A DNA stretch of 58,843 nt from assembly GCA_028824685.1 (NCBI GenBank), contig JAPPCZ010000046.1:1-58843 (forward strand), in the 5' to 3' direction. The stretch comes from Candidatus Poribacteria bacterium (GTDB taxonomy: Bacteria > Poribacteria > WGA-4E > WGA-3G). Every line of letters starts with the position of its first letter. Position 1 is the first letter of the stretch. The position numbers and the translations under genes were made by a program. This document shows positions 19,023-27,197 of the stretch, piece after piece. Below the pieces are notes generated by a model, which was given only the letters and a program-made list of their open reading frames with translations, was not told the origin of the DNA and did no database searches.

Positions 19023-21299
19023 CTAATTAGTATTGGTTAGCTGAGTCTTAACAATTTCATCTATAAAGTCAAAATCAATCTCTTGCAAATCATTGACAGG
19101 TAATCTAATTTCCAACTTACTTAAACGCCTTGAATTAAACTTTCTGTAATAGTTATATCGCCATTTTTCACCATTTATAGCAGCACAGATGAAAATTCCA
19201 AAATTTTCATATTCTTTATATTCATCTTTTATATGCAAAACAAACACATCTGGATTTGCGGCATATTCATAATCGTGGTAAAAAGCACAACATGATCCAC
19301 CATTAGATGATATTGTAATTGTTCTCGGTGGATAAATGATTTTAACACTATTTTTATCAACAAAATTTGAAATACCATTGTTAAATTCAGATGTGCTAAT
19401 TAAGGGCAAATGACCTGATGGAAGTATTTTTGCACGTCCACTATCTCCCTTTTTGATAGATTTGAAAAACGTTGTCAAATTGAATAGTCCACATTTTGGT
19501 AATCTTAATTCCTTTTCTTTTCTTTTTCGATCTATTATAGATTTGCCATCAACAAGATTATTCTTTACAAATGAAACATCACAATGATAGTTTTCTGTAT
19601 CATGTTGACTGATAAATACCTCAGGTGCACATTCTAAACTTTCTATGTCTAATAAACTACAATCAAGTTCTTTTCTAACAGAGTCAGGAACTGTTTGCGT
19701 AGCAATATAATTACCAATAGCTTTTGCAACAGTATCCATATTACCTTTTGCTTGTGATATGTTTTGAGTTTTAGTTCTTACTTCATCATCTTTTAGTATC
19801 GCCCATATTACTTTATCTGTAGAAGTATTGTGTGGACGATGACATTGTAAGATAATGGCATGTGTGCCTTTACTTACATTTGGATAAAATAGATCTTCTG
19901 GCAATGTTATTACGGCTTTCAACGTATGTTCTTTTAACATATTCCTGCGCCAACTAAGTTCTTGACGCTTATTATCTCCAGAAGTCATAACAGATGTAGG
20001 GAGTATAGCAAAAAGCAACCCACCATCTTTGATAAACTTAAGTGCTACATCTACAAATTTCCATTCAAAATCTTCACGCGCAAATGGCGGATTCATTAAA
20101 ACTTTATCCACTTTAACATCTAATTCCGAATTTAGACTGTCACCTTCTATGATATTACTACTTCCATCACCGCGAAATATCATGTTGACAATAGCTAATG
20201 TTGCAATTACTGGGTCATTGTCAATACCATAAAAGTTGCCTGATTTGAATGTATCTCTATTGTTTTCATCTTTTTTCACTTTATCTAATGCCGCAACTAA
20301 AAATCCTCCTGTGCCACATGCGGGATCAAACACTATATCATCGTATTTTATATCAAGTAATTTTGCTGCCCATTCCGTTATATGACGAGGAGTAAAGACA
20401 ATTCCAAGTTCATTAGCATCATTAGCATATTTTAGGAATTGTTCATAGAATTCACCGAGCACATCTATTCCGCTATCAATAGCTGATGCTATATTCAAGT
20501 CACGTAATAAGTCAATTGTTTTAGATAAGGCAGCACTATATTTTATGTGATTGTCTTGTGACGGAGGTAAAGTGATCTTTATTTGATCAAAATACTCCCT
20601 TTTATTATGCTTTTCAAGAGTAGCGACTGCTCTTGTATTAATATCATTAATTAGACGCGTAGCGTTTCTACTTAAAGATAATTTCTCATCTTCTGCTAAA
20701 GCAAGCAATATACAAGCCATTACACTGGCACGATCTCTCTTATTAATTGCCCCATCATGCAGAATTTTATTGATATTTTGAGTTTTTGATTTGAATCTCT
20801 CATAATCTCCCATATCGTATTCATCTAACCTACCTGTGCCATTCATGATTAGAGAATCCATTTGTTTTGGAGATATAAACCCTGTTGCCCTTCTACCGTT
20901 AATAGTTAGTGTGTTCCACGATTCCCCTACTAAGCATTTTGTTTCTATGTGATATGTCGAATCAGGACTACCCGCAATACCTGTAATTATTTTGCAATTT
21001 AGTTCTGATTTATTATTTATATCGCCAGCATATCCTATAGCTTCTTCTACTGCAAGGTCAAGATCGCTAATTGCACTTTTTGCTTCAATAGTCCAATATT
21101 CACGCTCATTTAATTTTACAATATATTCTGGACGTTTCAATCCTAAAGCTAATTTGAGTTGTGGATCGTTTGCAAGTTCATTTTGTGCAAATACTTGTCC
21201 ACCATTCTTTAGCGATTGTGTTCTCCAGCCAAGTTCTTTAAGCTTATCAAGAATAAAGCCATATAATCTAAATTCGCTATCTTTTATCTTTTTGTTCAT
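19023..21299 (-). CDS. Single-chain restriction-modification enzyme: nuclease, N6-adenine methylase and target-recognition domains
   Basis: The 758-residue protein seems to fuse three functions. Residues about 1-110 have a PD-(D/E)XK-like nuclease core, P57-E58 then E72-A-K74, as in HsdR-type N-terminal domains. Residues about 260-540 form an HsdM-like N6-adenine methylase with motif I DPACGTGG (325-332) and motif IV NPPF (403-406). Residues about 600-758 look like an HsdS-like recognition domain (PLISTSEFNNG, YPPRTITIS). That layout resembles type IIG enzymes. No separate hsdR, hsdM or hsdS is present. Its composition is plainly more AT-rich than its housekeeping neighbours, suggesting transfer. 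AAAGGAG supports ATG 21299. Confidence 0.8.
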   Translation of the reverse strand: MNKKIKDSEFRLYGFILDKLKELGWRTQSLKNGGQVFAQNELANDPQLKLALGLKRPEYIVKLNEREYWTIEAKSAISDLDLAVEEAIGYAGDINNKSELNCKIITGIAGSPDSTYHIETKCLVGESWNTLTINGRRATGFISPKQMDSLIMNGTGRLDEYDMGDYERFKSKTQNINKILHDGAINKRDRASVMACILLALAEDEKLSLSRNATRLINDINTRAVATLEKHNKREYFDQIKITLPPSQDNHIKYSAALSKTIDLLRDLNIASAIDSGIDVLGEFYEQFLKYANDANELGIVFTPRHITEWAAKLLDIKYDDIVFDPACGTGGFLVAALDKVKKDENNRDTFKSGNFYGIDNDPVIATLAIVNMIFRGDGSSNIIEGDSLNSELDVKVDKVLMNPPFAREDFEWKFVDVALKFIKDGGLLFAILPTSVMTSGDNKRQELSWRRNMLKEHTLKAVITLPEDLFYPNVSKGTHAIILQCHRPHNTSTDKVIWAILKDDEVRTKTQNISQAKGNMDTVAKAIGNYIATQTVPDSVRKELDCSLLDIESLECAPEVFISQHDTENYHCDVSFVKNNLVDGKSIIDRKRKEKELRLPKCGLFNLTTFFKSIKKGDSGRAKILPSGHLPLISTSEFNNGISNFVDKNSVKIIYPPRTITISSNGGSCCAFYHDYEYAANPDVFVLHIKDEYKEYENFGIFICAAINGEKWRYNYYRKFNSRRLSKLEIRLPVNDLQEIDFDFIDEIVKTQLTNTN

Positions 21300-21400
21300 G
21301 ATATATGCTCCTTTAGTATAATTTGATAAACATAATATCACATTTAATAAAATGTATCAAATCAAAATCATGCTTTCAGATACGAATTTAGAAACACTTA

Positions 21401-21431
21401 AAATAGAATGGCGAGGCACATAGACCTCGCC
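21401..21431 (-). terminator. Hairpin terminator downstream of rpoC
   Basis: GGCGAGG (21410-21416) and CCTCGCC (21425-21431) form a 7-bp GC-rich stem. On the minus strand it is followed by ATTCTATTTT. It lies 27 bases past the rpoC stop. Confidence 0.65.
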
Positions 21432-21457
21432 CTACAAGTAATTCGGCATCCGGGAGG

Positions 21458-24400
21458 TTATTCCTCAACCGTCTCAGCAATCAATTCAGGTTCAGCAACC
21501 GGTTCAGACAGTTCTTCTGGTTCCGGATTATCAATTGCATCCCGGGCAACTTCAAGTTCCTGCCACTCAGAGAATCCCGTACCTGCGGGAATAAGGCGTC
21601 CAAGGATAACGTTTTCCTTTAGACCTGTAAGCATATCCGTTTGCCCTTCAACAGCGGCATCGGTGAGGACCTTGGGTGTCTGTTGGAAACTCGCTGCAGA
21701 GATGAAACTATCTGTACTGAGCGATGCCTTACTAATGCTCTGCAAGACAGGTTCACCTGTTGCAGGTGTGCCACCTTCTTGTTCAACACGTCTATTCTCC
21801 GCGTGGAATTTGTGTCGGCTGACTTCATCGTTCGCGTAGAACTTTGTATCTCCAACAGTCAGAATACGTATTTTTTGCAGCATCTGCCGGACAATGACTT
21901 CAACGTGCTTGTCATTGATGGTATTCGCCCCATAAACTTTCTGTACTTCATCAACAAGATATGTCCAAAGTGCTTCTTCGCCTTCAAGAGAATGCCCGTT
22001 AAGGGTCGTTCTACCAATGGCAAGGATATCGTGCGGATTGAGGTATCCTTCAGTCAGTGGTTCTCCAGCCTTGACCCACTCGCCATCGTCAACCTCAGGG
22101 AGACGTTTTTCATCCGGAATAGAATATAGACGACTTTTGGTAGCACCGTCTACGATTCTATATTGAGGCACGCCAGCTTTCTGCCCAGTAAGTTGCACGT
22201 ATCCATCAATTTCGGCAATTTCAGCAGCGTCTTCACGTTTTGGACGCCGTGCTTCAAAAAGTTCCGTCACACGCGGAATACCAGCAACAATATCAAGGTT
22301 GGTCGTTTTTTCGTGTAACTCTGCCAATGGATGTTGCGCTTTAACGCTCTGTCCATCCTTAACAGAAACCGAATAACCAGCGGGAATAAGGTGTGACACA
22401 CTCCCACCACCTGTGATGTCAACATCAATTCGGAAAGTCTCAACTAATCCGTCTACATCAACACCTGCATATTGTTCAAGTGCAGTCGCATATTCCCAGT
22501 CTTTCAACTCTTGATCGATAGTAAGCGTACAGTTCGGGTGTATCACCTTTGTCACTCGATAGGTATTCTTTGAAGTGGAAGCCGATTCTTTTTTATAGTC
22601 GGCATCGCTGAGAATATCCCCTACAGCAATCTCGGAATCGGTTTCAGATACACCTGTTACCTTAAAAGCGCGTTCAGTATCAAAGCCTTTATAAAGCCGT
22701 TGTGCGCGTTTATATTCTTCCTCATCAATCCGTTGTCCAGCAGCAAAAGGACACTCGGCGTGATGAACGGCAAGGACGTGATACACCAGTTTTATGTTAG
22801 GTAGGGGCGCATCCGTGTCTCGATGCTGTTTAACAAGTGCCTTGTAGTCCGCTTCTGTCAAAGTCTCCTCAGTTTCAGAACCTTCAGGGACATGAAGGTA
22901 AAGCTTCTCAAAATCAAATCCCTTATAGTTTCGTCGATATCGATTGGATTCCGATTGCGTGATGAATTCATCAACAGCAACAGGAAATTCAGGATGATGT
23001 GAGGCAGCAATGCGGTAGAGCCGTTCAACCTCAAATCCTTCTTCATTCTTAGTAACATCAACTTCAAAACCGGGGAATTCCTTCAGTACTGCTTTTTTCT
23101 CATTTTCGGTGAGCAGTGTTTCAGATTCCAACTTACAATCTGGATGATGCACAGCAGTAATTCGGTATTTGAGGCGTTCTGCGGTAAACCCACTGAATTT
23201 ATCTCGAAGCGTCTCTAATTTTTCGATCTCAATGAGTTCGTCAGACCTTAGCGGACATTCAGGGTGCATCACTTTTGTAACACGATATAACTGCGTTGAC
23301 GGACGTTGCACGTCAAATGTCCTAAACGTTTCTTGTGCGCGTCGGAATTCTGCAGCAGTCAATTCTTGATCCACAGTTAAGTCAATACCTTCGCTAACTT
23401 CGGTCACGGTATATACCGGTTCATCAAGTTCCATGTGGTACTGACTCTCTTCGTCTGGAGAAAGTAGCTTTCCTTCCTTAAACGGGCAACTCGGATGCGT
23501 TACCCTCTGAATCTGATACTTCATCTCCGCTTTAACACTGTTCTGTTTCTGTAGATATTCACTTTCAGTAAGGATAGCACCCTTTTTGGTTTCATAGACC
23601 CATTCACCGTCAAACGGTCGAATTTCGGCACGCCATGTATCCGCTTCGCTTTCTGTCAGCAGTGTACCTTCCTTCAGCGAAGTCTTCGGATGCTTCACAC
23701 TTTTCACACGATAATGTGGTTCAGAACATCGGAACGGTGAGAACTTGTGAAAATAGGCGTTGTATTCTTGTTCAGTTAGATAATGTCCTTCTTGCAACGG
23801 GAAATCTGCTCCACCGTTTGCCTCAACGACATCCGGACGGGTTACTTTGACAACCTCATAGGCAATAGGTTCTACTTCAAACCCAGGAAAGCGCTCAAGA
23901 TTTTCTTGGTGCTGTTTCTCTGTGAGGAGTTCATCAGGTTGTAGTTTGCACTCAGGGTGTTGGACGGTCTTAACCTTATATTTAGGTTGATCAAGGTGTT
24001 CAGCGACCTGTTCTACAATCCAGAGTCCGTCTTTTTCATGAACGGTGCGTCCGGGAATAAAATCGCGAAACCGCACTTTTCCGGTAGCCTTCGCCATAAT
24101 CTTACGTGCGAGGCGTTCACTCATATCTTCCACCACACCACCTGTATGGAAAGTACGCATTGTCAACTGCGTTCCGGGTTCACCGATAGATTGCGCTGCG
24201 ATGATGCCAATAGCTTCTCCAACATTGGCGAGTTGCCCTGATGTTAAATCAGCACCGTAGCATGCAGCGCAGACACCTTTCTCTGCCTCGCAAGTAAGTA
24301 TAGATCGGACTCGAACGCTCGGAACTTCAGCAGCCTCAATAATTTCTGCCATCTGCGGTGTAATGAGTGTATCACTTTCAACCAGCGTTTCCCCGGTCGT

Positions 24401-27082
24401 GGGATGTATTACAGGTTCCACAGCAACACGACCACTGATTTTGAAGCCGATAGAGCCAGCGTTTGTAGTAAATTTGAGGATTCCGTGGGTTGTTCCGCAA
24501 TCCTCTTCGGTAATCATCACATCTTGCGCGACATCAACCAGTTTCCGCGTGAGGTATCCAGAGGCAGCGGTTTTCATAGCGGTATCCACCAACCCTTTCC
24601 GTGAACCATAGGTTGAGGTAAAGTAGTCAAGTACATCCAAACCTTCGCGATAAGAAGATTGGATCGGCGCAGACAGAATCTCACCACTCTGTTTAGACTT
24701 CAATCCAACGATAGCACTAATTTGTATGAAAGGGTTTTTGCGTGCGCGGGCACCACTATCTGCCATCAGATGCACCGGACTAAACCCTTCTACCTCTTTA
24801 TCTTGTTCAACCAGATACGTTTCTGTCGTTGGAAGTTCGGTAAACATTGTCTCTTCAATTTCTTCGATAGCGTCAAACCATATCCGAATCTTCTGGTTCT
24901 CTAACTCCTCTGCCTCAAGATTTTCTTGCTCGCTTAAACGCTCAATTTGTTTACTTGCCTTACCAAGGATATCCGTTTTGTCAAGCGGTATCAAGTAATC
25001 TTTTATACCAGGAGAAATGCCACTGCGGGTTGCGTACTCAAAACTAAGTTTCTGTAACCGATCTAACAGTGATACAGTTTCTGCGGTACCAAGTTCGTTA
25101 AAACAGCGTTTGATAAGTTCCGACAAACGTTTGCTACGTGCTTCCTCGTTGAAAAATGGCAATTCAAGCCCTGTAGTCTCATCTTTCCAGGTGAGTGAAG
25201 CAGTTCCATTTGTATGCGGAAGAACCTCATTGAAAATAACACGTCCGACGGTTGTGAGGATCGGTTCGTGATGTTCTTTGAAAAACAGTAGAACCGAATC
25301 ATGTAGTTTAAGCGTGCCACAACCATGGGCGTGTGTCACCTCATCTACAGATGTAAAACGGCGCTTCGCCCATGCTTCACTTTCCAGTGATGCGAAAACA
25401 TTATCTGATTTGGCATCTTCCGATTTTTCGGTGTATGCAGCATGGAGTTGTGATGCCCGTTCTTGATGTTCTGGCAGTTCCTTTGTTAGAAAACTTGCAC
25501 CTAAAATCATATCAAGTTCCGGCACCGTAATTGGTTCACCGTGCGAAGGTTTGAGAATATTACTGCTACTGAGCAGTAACATTTTCGCTTCTGCTCGTGC
25601 TTCAATAGATAGCGGCACATGAACCGCCATCTGGTCACCATCAAAATCAGCATTGAACGCCTTACAAACAAGGGGTGGAATCCGAATTGACTTCCCTTCA
25701 ACAAGCACAGGCATGAACGCTTGGATTCCGAGTCTGTGAAGTGTCGGCGGACGATTTAACAAAACCGGATGGTCAGCGATAACTTCTTCCAATGCTTCCC
25801 AAACAGGTGAGTCCGGTGTTACGTGTTCAGTCAAATATTTTCCACGTTTGATAGTCTGCACTTTTCCAGATGTCAAAAGCTTCTCAATAATGAATGGCTT
25901 GAAAAGTTCAACAGCCATTAATTTAGGCACCCCACACTGGTGAAGTTCAAGCTCGGGACCGACAACAATGACGCTTCTACCTGAATAGTCAACACGTTTT
26001 CCGAGGAGGTTTTGTCGGAAACGTCCAACTTTACCTTTGAGGATGTCAGATAAGGATTTGAGGGCACGTTTGCCGGGTCCGGTCACGCGACGCCCATGTC
26101 TACCGTTATCCAAAAACGCGTCAACGGATTCTTGGAGCATCCGCTTTTCGTTTCGGAGGATGACTTCGGGAGATCGAAGATCAATAAGTTTTTGCAGTCG
26201 ATTGTTTCGGTTAATTACGCGGCGATATAGATCGTTGAGATCACTCGTTGCGAATCTACCTCCTTCCAGTGAAACTAAAGGGCGAAGATCAGGGCTAATC
26301 ACAGGAAGCACATCAAGAATCATCCAATCAGGATGCATCTCTGCTTTGTCAAAACCTGCCACCATCTTGAGCTGTTTTGAGAGTTTAACTTTTTTCTGGT
26401 GACTGGAAGTTGCCTCAAGCTCTTCTGTGAACTTTTTTACATCTTCTGGCAGATCAATTTTGCTTAGGAGTTCCTGAATTGCCTCAGCACCCGTTCCTGC
26501 TCGGAACGAATCCGGGTGCTCACGCAGCTTAGCACTTACTTCCGCTTCTGTAAGTATATCTTTTTCAGCCAAACCGCAACTATCATCAATGACCTCTGTG
26601 ACAATAAACGCTTCAAAATAGAGAACGCGCTCAACTTGTCGGGAAGCAAGCTCAAGGAACGTGCCAAGTCGTGATGGAATTCCTTTGAAAAACCATATAT
26701 GGGAAACGGGGGTGGCAAGTTTGATGTAACCGAGCCGCTCTCTTCGAACTTGTGATTTTGTCACCTCAACCCCGCACTGGTCACAAATAAGCCCTTTATG
26801 CTTAATCCGTTTATACTTACCGCAACTGCACTCAAAATCTTTTTGCGGACCAAATGTGGCTTCACAAAATAGGCCTTGATGTTCAGGACGAAAACTGCGG
26901 TAGTTAATCGTTTCAGCCTTTTTGATTTCGCCGCAATCACAGGTGCCTTTCTCGGGACACGACCAAGTATCACTTGCTGGATTCCTGCGTCTACAGGATG
27001 TCCGTTTTGCCCAATCTTTTATCTGATCAGGCGAGGCGATACTGATAGAGATACGATTAAATCGATTTTCTTTGTCTGCCAT
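21458..27082 (-). CDS. rpoC: RNA polymerase beta' subunit with a giant tandem-repeat insertion in the trigger loop
   Basis: The protein is 1874 residues, some 450-650 longer than usual. Canonical parts are intact: zinc-binding CSCGKYKR with CDQCGVEV (C85, C87, C100, C103), the catalytic NADFDGD (477-483), the second zinc cluster (CGTT, LTCEAEKGVCAACYG) and the trigger-loop start GEPGTQLTMRTFHTGG around M975. After it come about 500 inserted residues (roughly 1035-1545) of degenerate repeats, then IPRVTELFEARRPK resumes the second trigger-loop half. A second insertion near residues 28-50 adds four cysteines (C30, C42, C48, C50) just before EIKKAETINYR. AAAGGAG precedes the ATG. Confidence 0.97.
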   Translation of the reverse strand: MADKENRFNRISISIASPDQIKDWAKRTSCRRRNPASDTWSCPEKGTCDCGEIKKAETINYRSFRPEHQGLFCEATFGPQKDFECSCGKYKRIKHKGLICDQCGVEVTKSQVRRERLGYIKLATPVSHIWFFKGIPSRLGTFLELASRQVERVLYFEAFIVTEVIDDSCGLAEKDILTEAEVSAKLREHPDSFRAGTGAEAIQELLSKIDLPEDVKKFTEELEATSSHQKKVKLSKQLKMVAGFDKAEMHPDWMILDVLPVISPDLRPLVSLEGGRFATSDLNDLYRRVINRNNRLQKLIDLRSPEVILRNEKRMLQESVDAFLDNGRHGRRVTGPGKRALKSLSDILKGKVGRFRQNLLGKRVDYSGRSVIVVGPELELHQCGVPKLMAVELFKPFIIEKLLTSGKVQTIKRGKYLTEHVTPDSPVWEALEEVIADHPVLLNRPPTLHRLGIQAFMPVLVEGKSIRIPPLVCKAFNADFDGDQMAVHVPLSIEARAEAKMLLLSSSNILKPSHGEPITVPELDMILGASFLTKELPEHQERASQLHAAYTEKSEDAKSDNVFASLESEAWAKRRFTSVDEVTHAHGCGTLKLHDSVLLFFKEHHEPILTTVGRVIFNEVLPHTNGTASLTWKDETTGLELPFFNEEARSKRLSELIKRCFNELGTAETVSLLDRLQKLSFEYATRSGISPGIKDYLIPLDKTDILGKASKQIERLSEQENLEAEELENQKIRIWFDAIEEIEETMFTELPTTETYLVEQDKEVEGFSPVHLMADSGARARKNPFIQISAIVGLKSKQSGEILSAPIQSSYREGLDVLDYFTSTYGSRKGLVDTAMKTAASGYLTRKLVDVAQDVMITEEDCGTTHGILKFTTNAGSIGFKISGRVAVEPVIHPTTGETLVESDTLITPQMAEIIEAAEVPSVRVRSILTCEAEKGVCAACYGADLTSGQLANVGEAIGIIAAQSIGEPGTQLTMRTFHTGGVVEDMSERLARKIMAKATGKVRFRDFIPGRTVHEKDGLWIVEQVAEHLDQPKYKVKTVQHPECKLQPDELLTEKQHQENLERFPGFEVEPIAYEVVKVTRPDVVEANGGADFPLQEGHYLTEQEYNAYFHKFSPFRCSEPHYRVKSVKHPKTSLKEGTLLTESEADTWRAEIRPFDGEWVYETKKGAILTESEYLQKQNSVKAEMKYQIQRVTHPSCPFKEGKLLSPDEESQYHMELDEPVYTVTEVSEGIDLTVDQELTAAEFRRAQETFRTFDVQRPSTQLYRVTKVMHPECPLRSDELIEIEKLETLRDKFSGFTAERLKYRITAVHHPDCKLESETLLTENEKKAVLKEFPGFEVDVTKNEEGFEVERLYRIAASHHPEFPVAVDEFITQSESNRYRRNYKGFDFEKLYLHVPEGSETEETLTEADYKALVKQHRDTDAPLPNIKLVYHVLAVHHAECPFAAGQRIDEEEYKRAQRLYKGFDTERAFKVTGVSETDSEIAVGDILSDADYKKESASTSKNTYRVTKVIHPNCTLTIDQELKDWEYATALEQYAGVDVDGLVETFRIDVDITGGGSVSHLIPAGYSVSVKDGQSVKAQHPLAELHEKTTNLDIVAGIPRVTELFEARRPKREDAAEIAEIDGYVQLTGQKAGVPQYRIVDGATKSRLYSIPDEKRLPEVDDGEWVKAGEPLTEGYLNPHDILAIGRTTLNGHSLEGEEALWTYLVDEVQKVYGANTINDKHVEVIVRQMLQKIRILTVGDTKFYANDEVSRHKFHAENRRVEQEGGTPATGEPVLQSISKASLSTDSFISAASFQQTPKVLTDAAVEGQTDMLTGLKENVILGRLIPAGTGFSEWQELEVARDAIDNPEPEELSEPVAEPELIAETVEE
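22448..23980 (-). repeat. Tandem-repeat array in the RpoC trigger-loop insertion (about 13 units)
   Basis: Units begin at residues 1035, 1075, 1124, 1163, 1189, 1224, 1266, 1306, 1356, 1395, 1434, 1473 and 1508, spaced 26-50 residues apart. The rough consensus is Y-x-V-x-x-V-x-H-P-x-C-x-L, four residues, L-L-T-E-x-E-Y, then a helix ending in F-x-G-F. Six units keep HPxC or HAEC (C1045, C1199, C1276, C1316, C1444, C1518), and units 1163 and 1395 are shortened. The reading frame stays open throughout and the repeats are diverged in DNA, so this is an old protein-level expansion. Confidence 0.85.
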
Positions 27083-27110
27083 TCTTTCTACTCCTTTTAT
27101 ATAGTTGTCG

Positions 27111-27197
27111 GTTATCAGTAGTCAGTTATCAGTTAAGAGTCGTCTTCTCAATTGACTCTTTCTGAAAACTGAATACTGACAACTGATGACTGATAAC
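27111..27197 (-). other. Long imperfect palindrome in the rpoB-rpoC spacer
   Basis: The outer arms start GTTATCAGTAGTCAGTT (27111-27127) and end AACTGATGACTGATAAC (27181-27197). The inner arms AAGAGTC (27135-27141) and GACTCTT (27154-27160) pair perfectly. It fills most of the 114-base spacer and touches the rpoB stop codon. It could be an RNA-processing or attenuation structure, or a mobile repeat. Confidence 0.7.

Noticed and set aside
21408..21839. 143-residue plus-strand frame at the end of rpoC
   Set aside because: It is antisense to the conserved rpoC C terminus and starts in the terminator hairpin.
22448..23980. RpoC repeats considered as an assembly or frameshift artefact
   Set aside because: The frame is open throughout, units differ strongly in DNA, and the conserved trigger-loop halves flank the array correctly.
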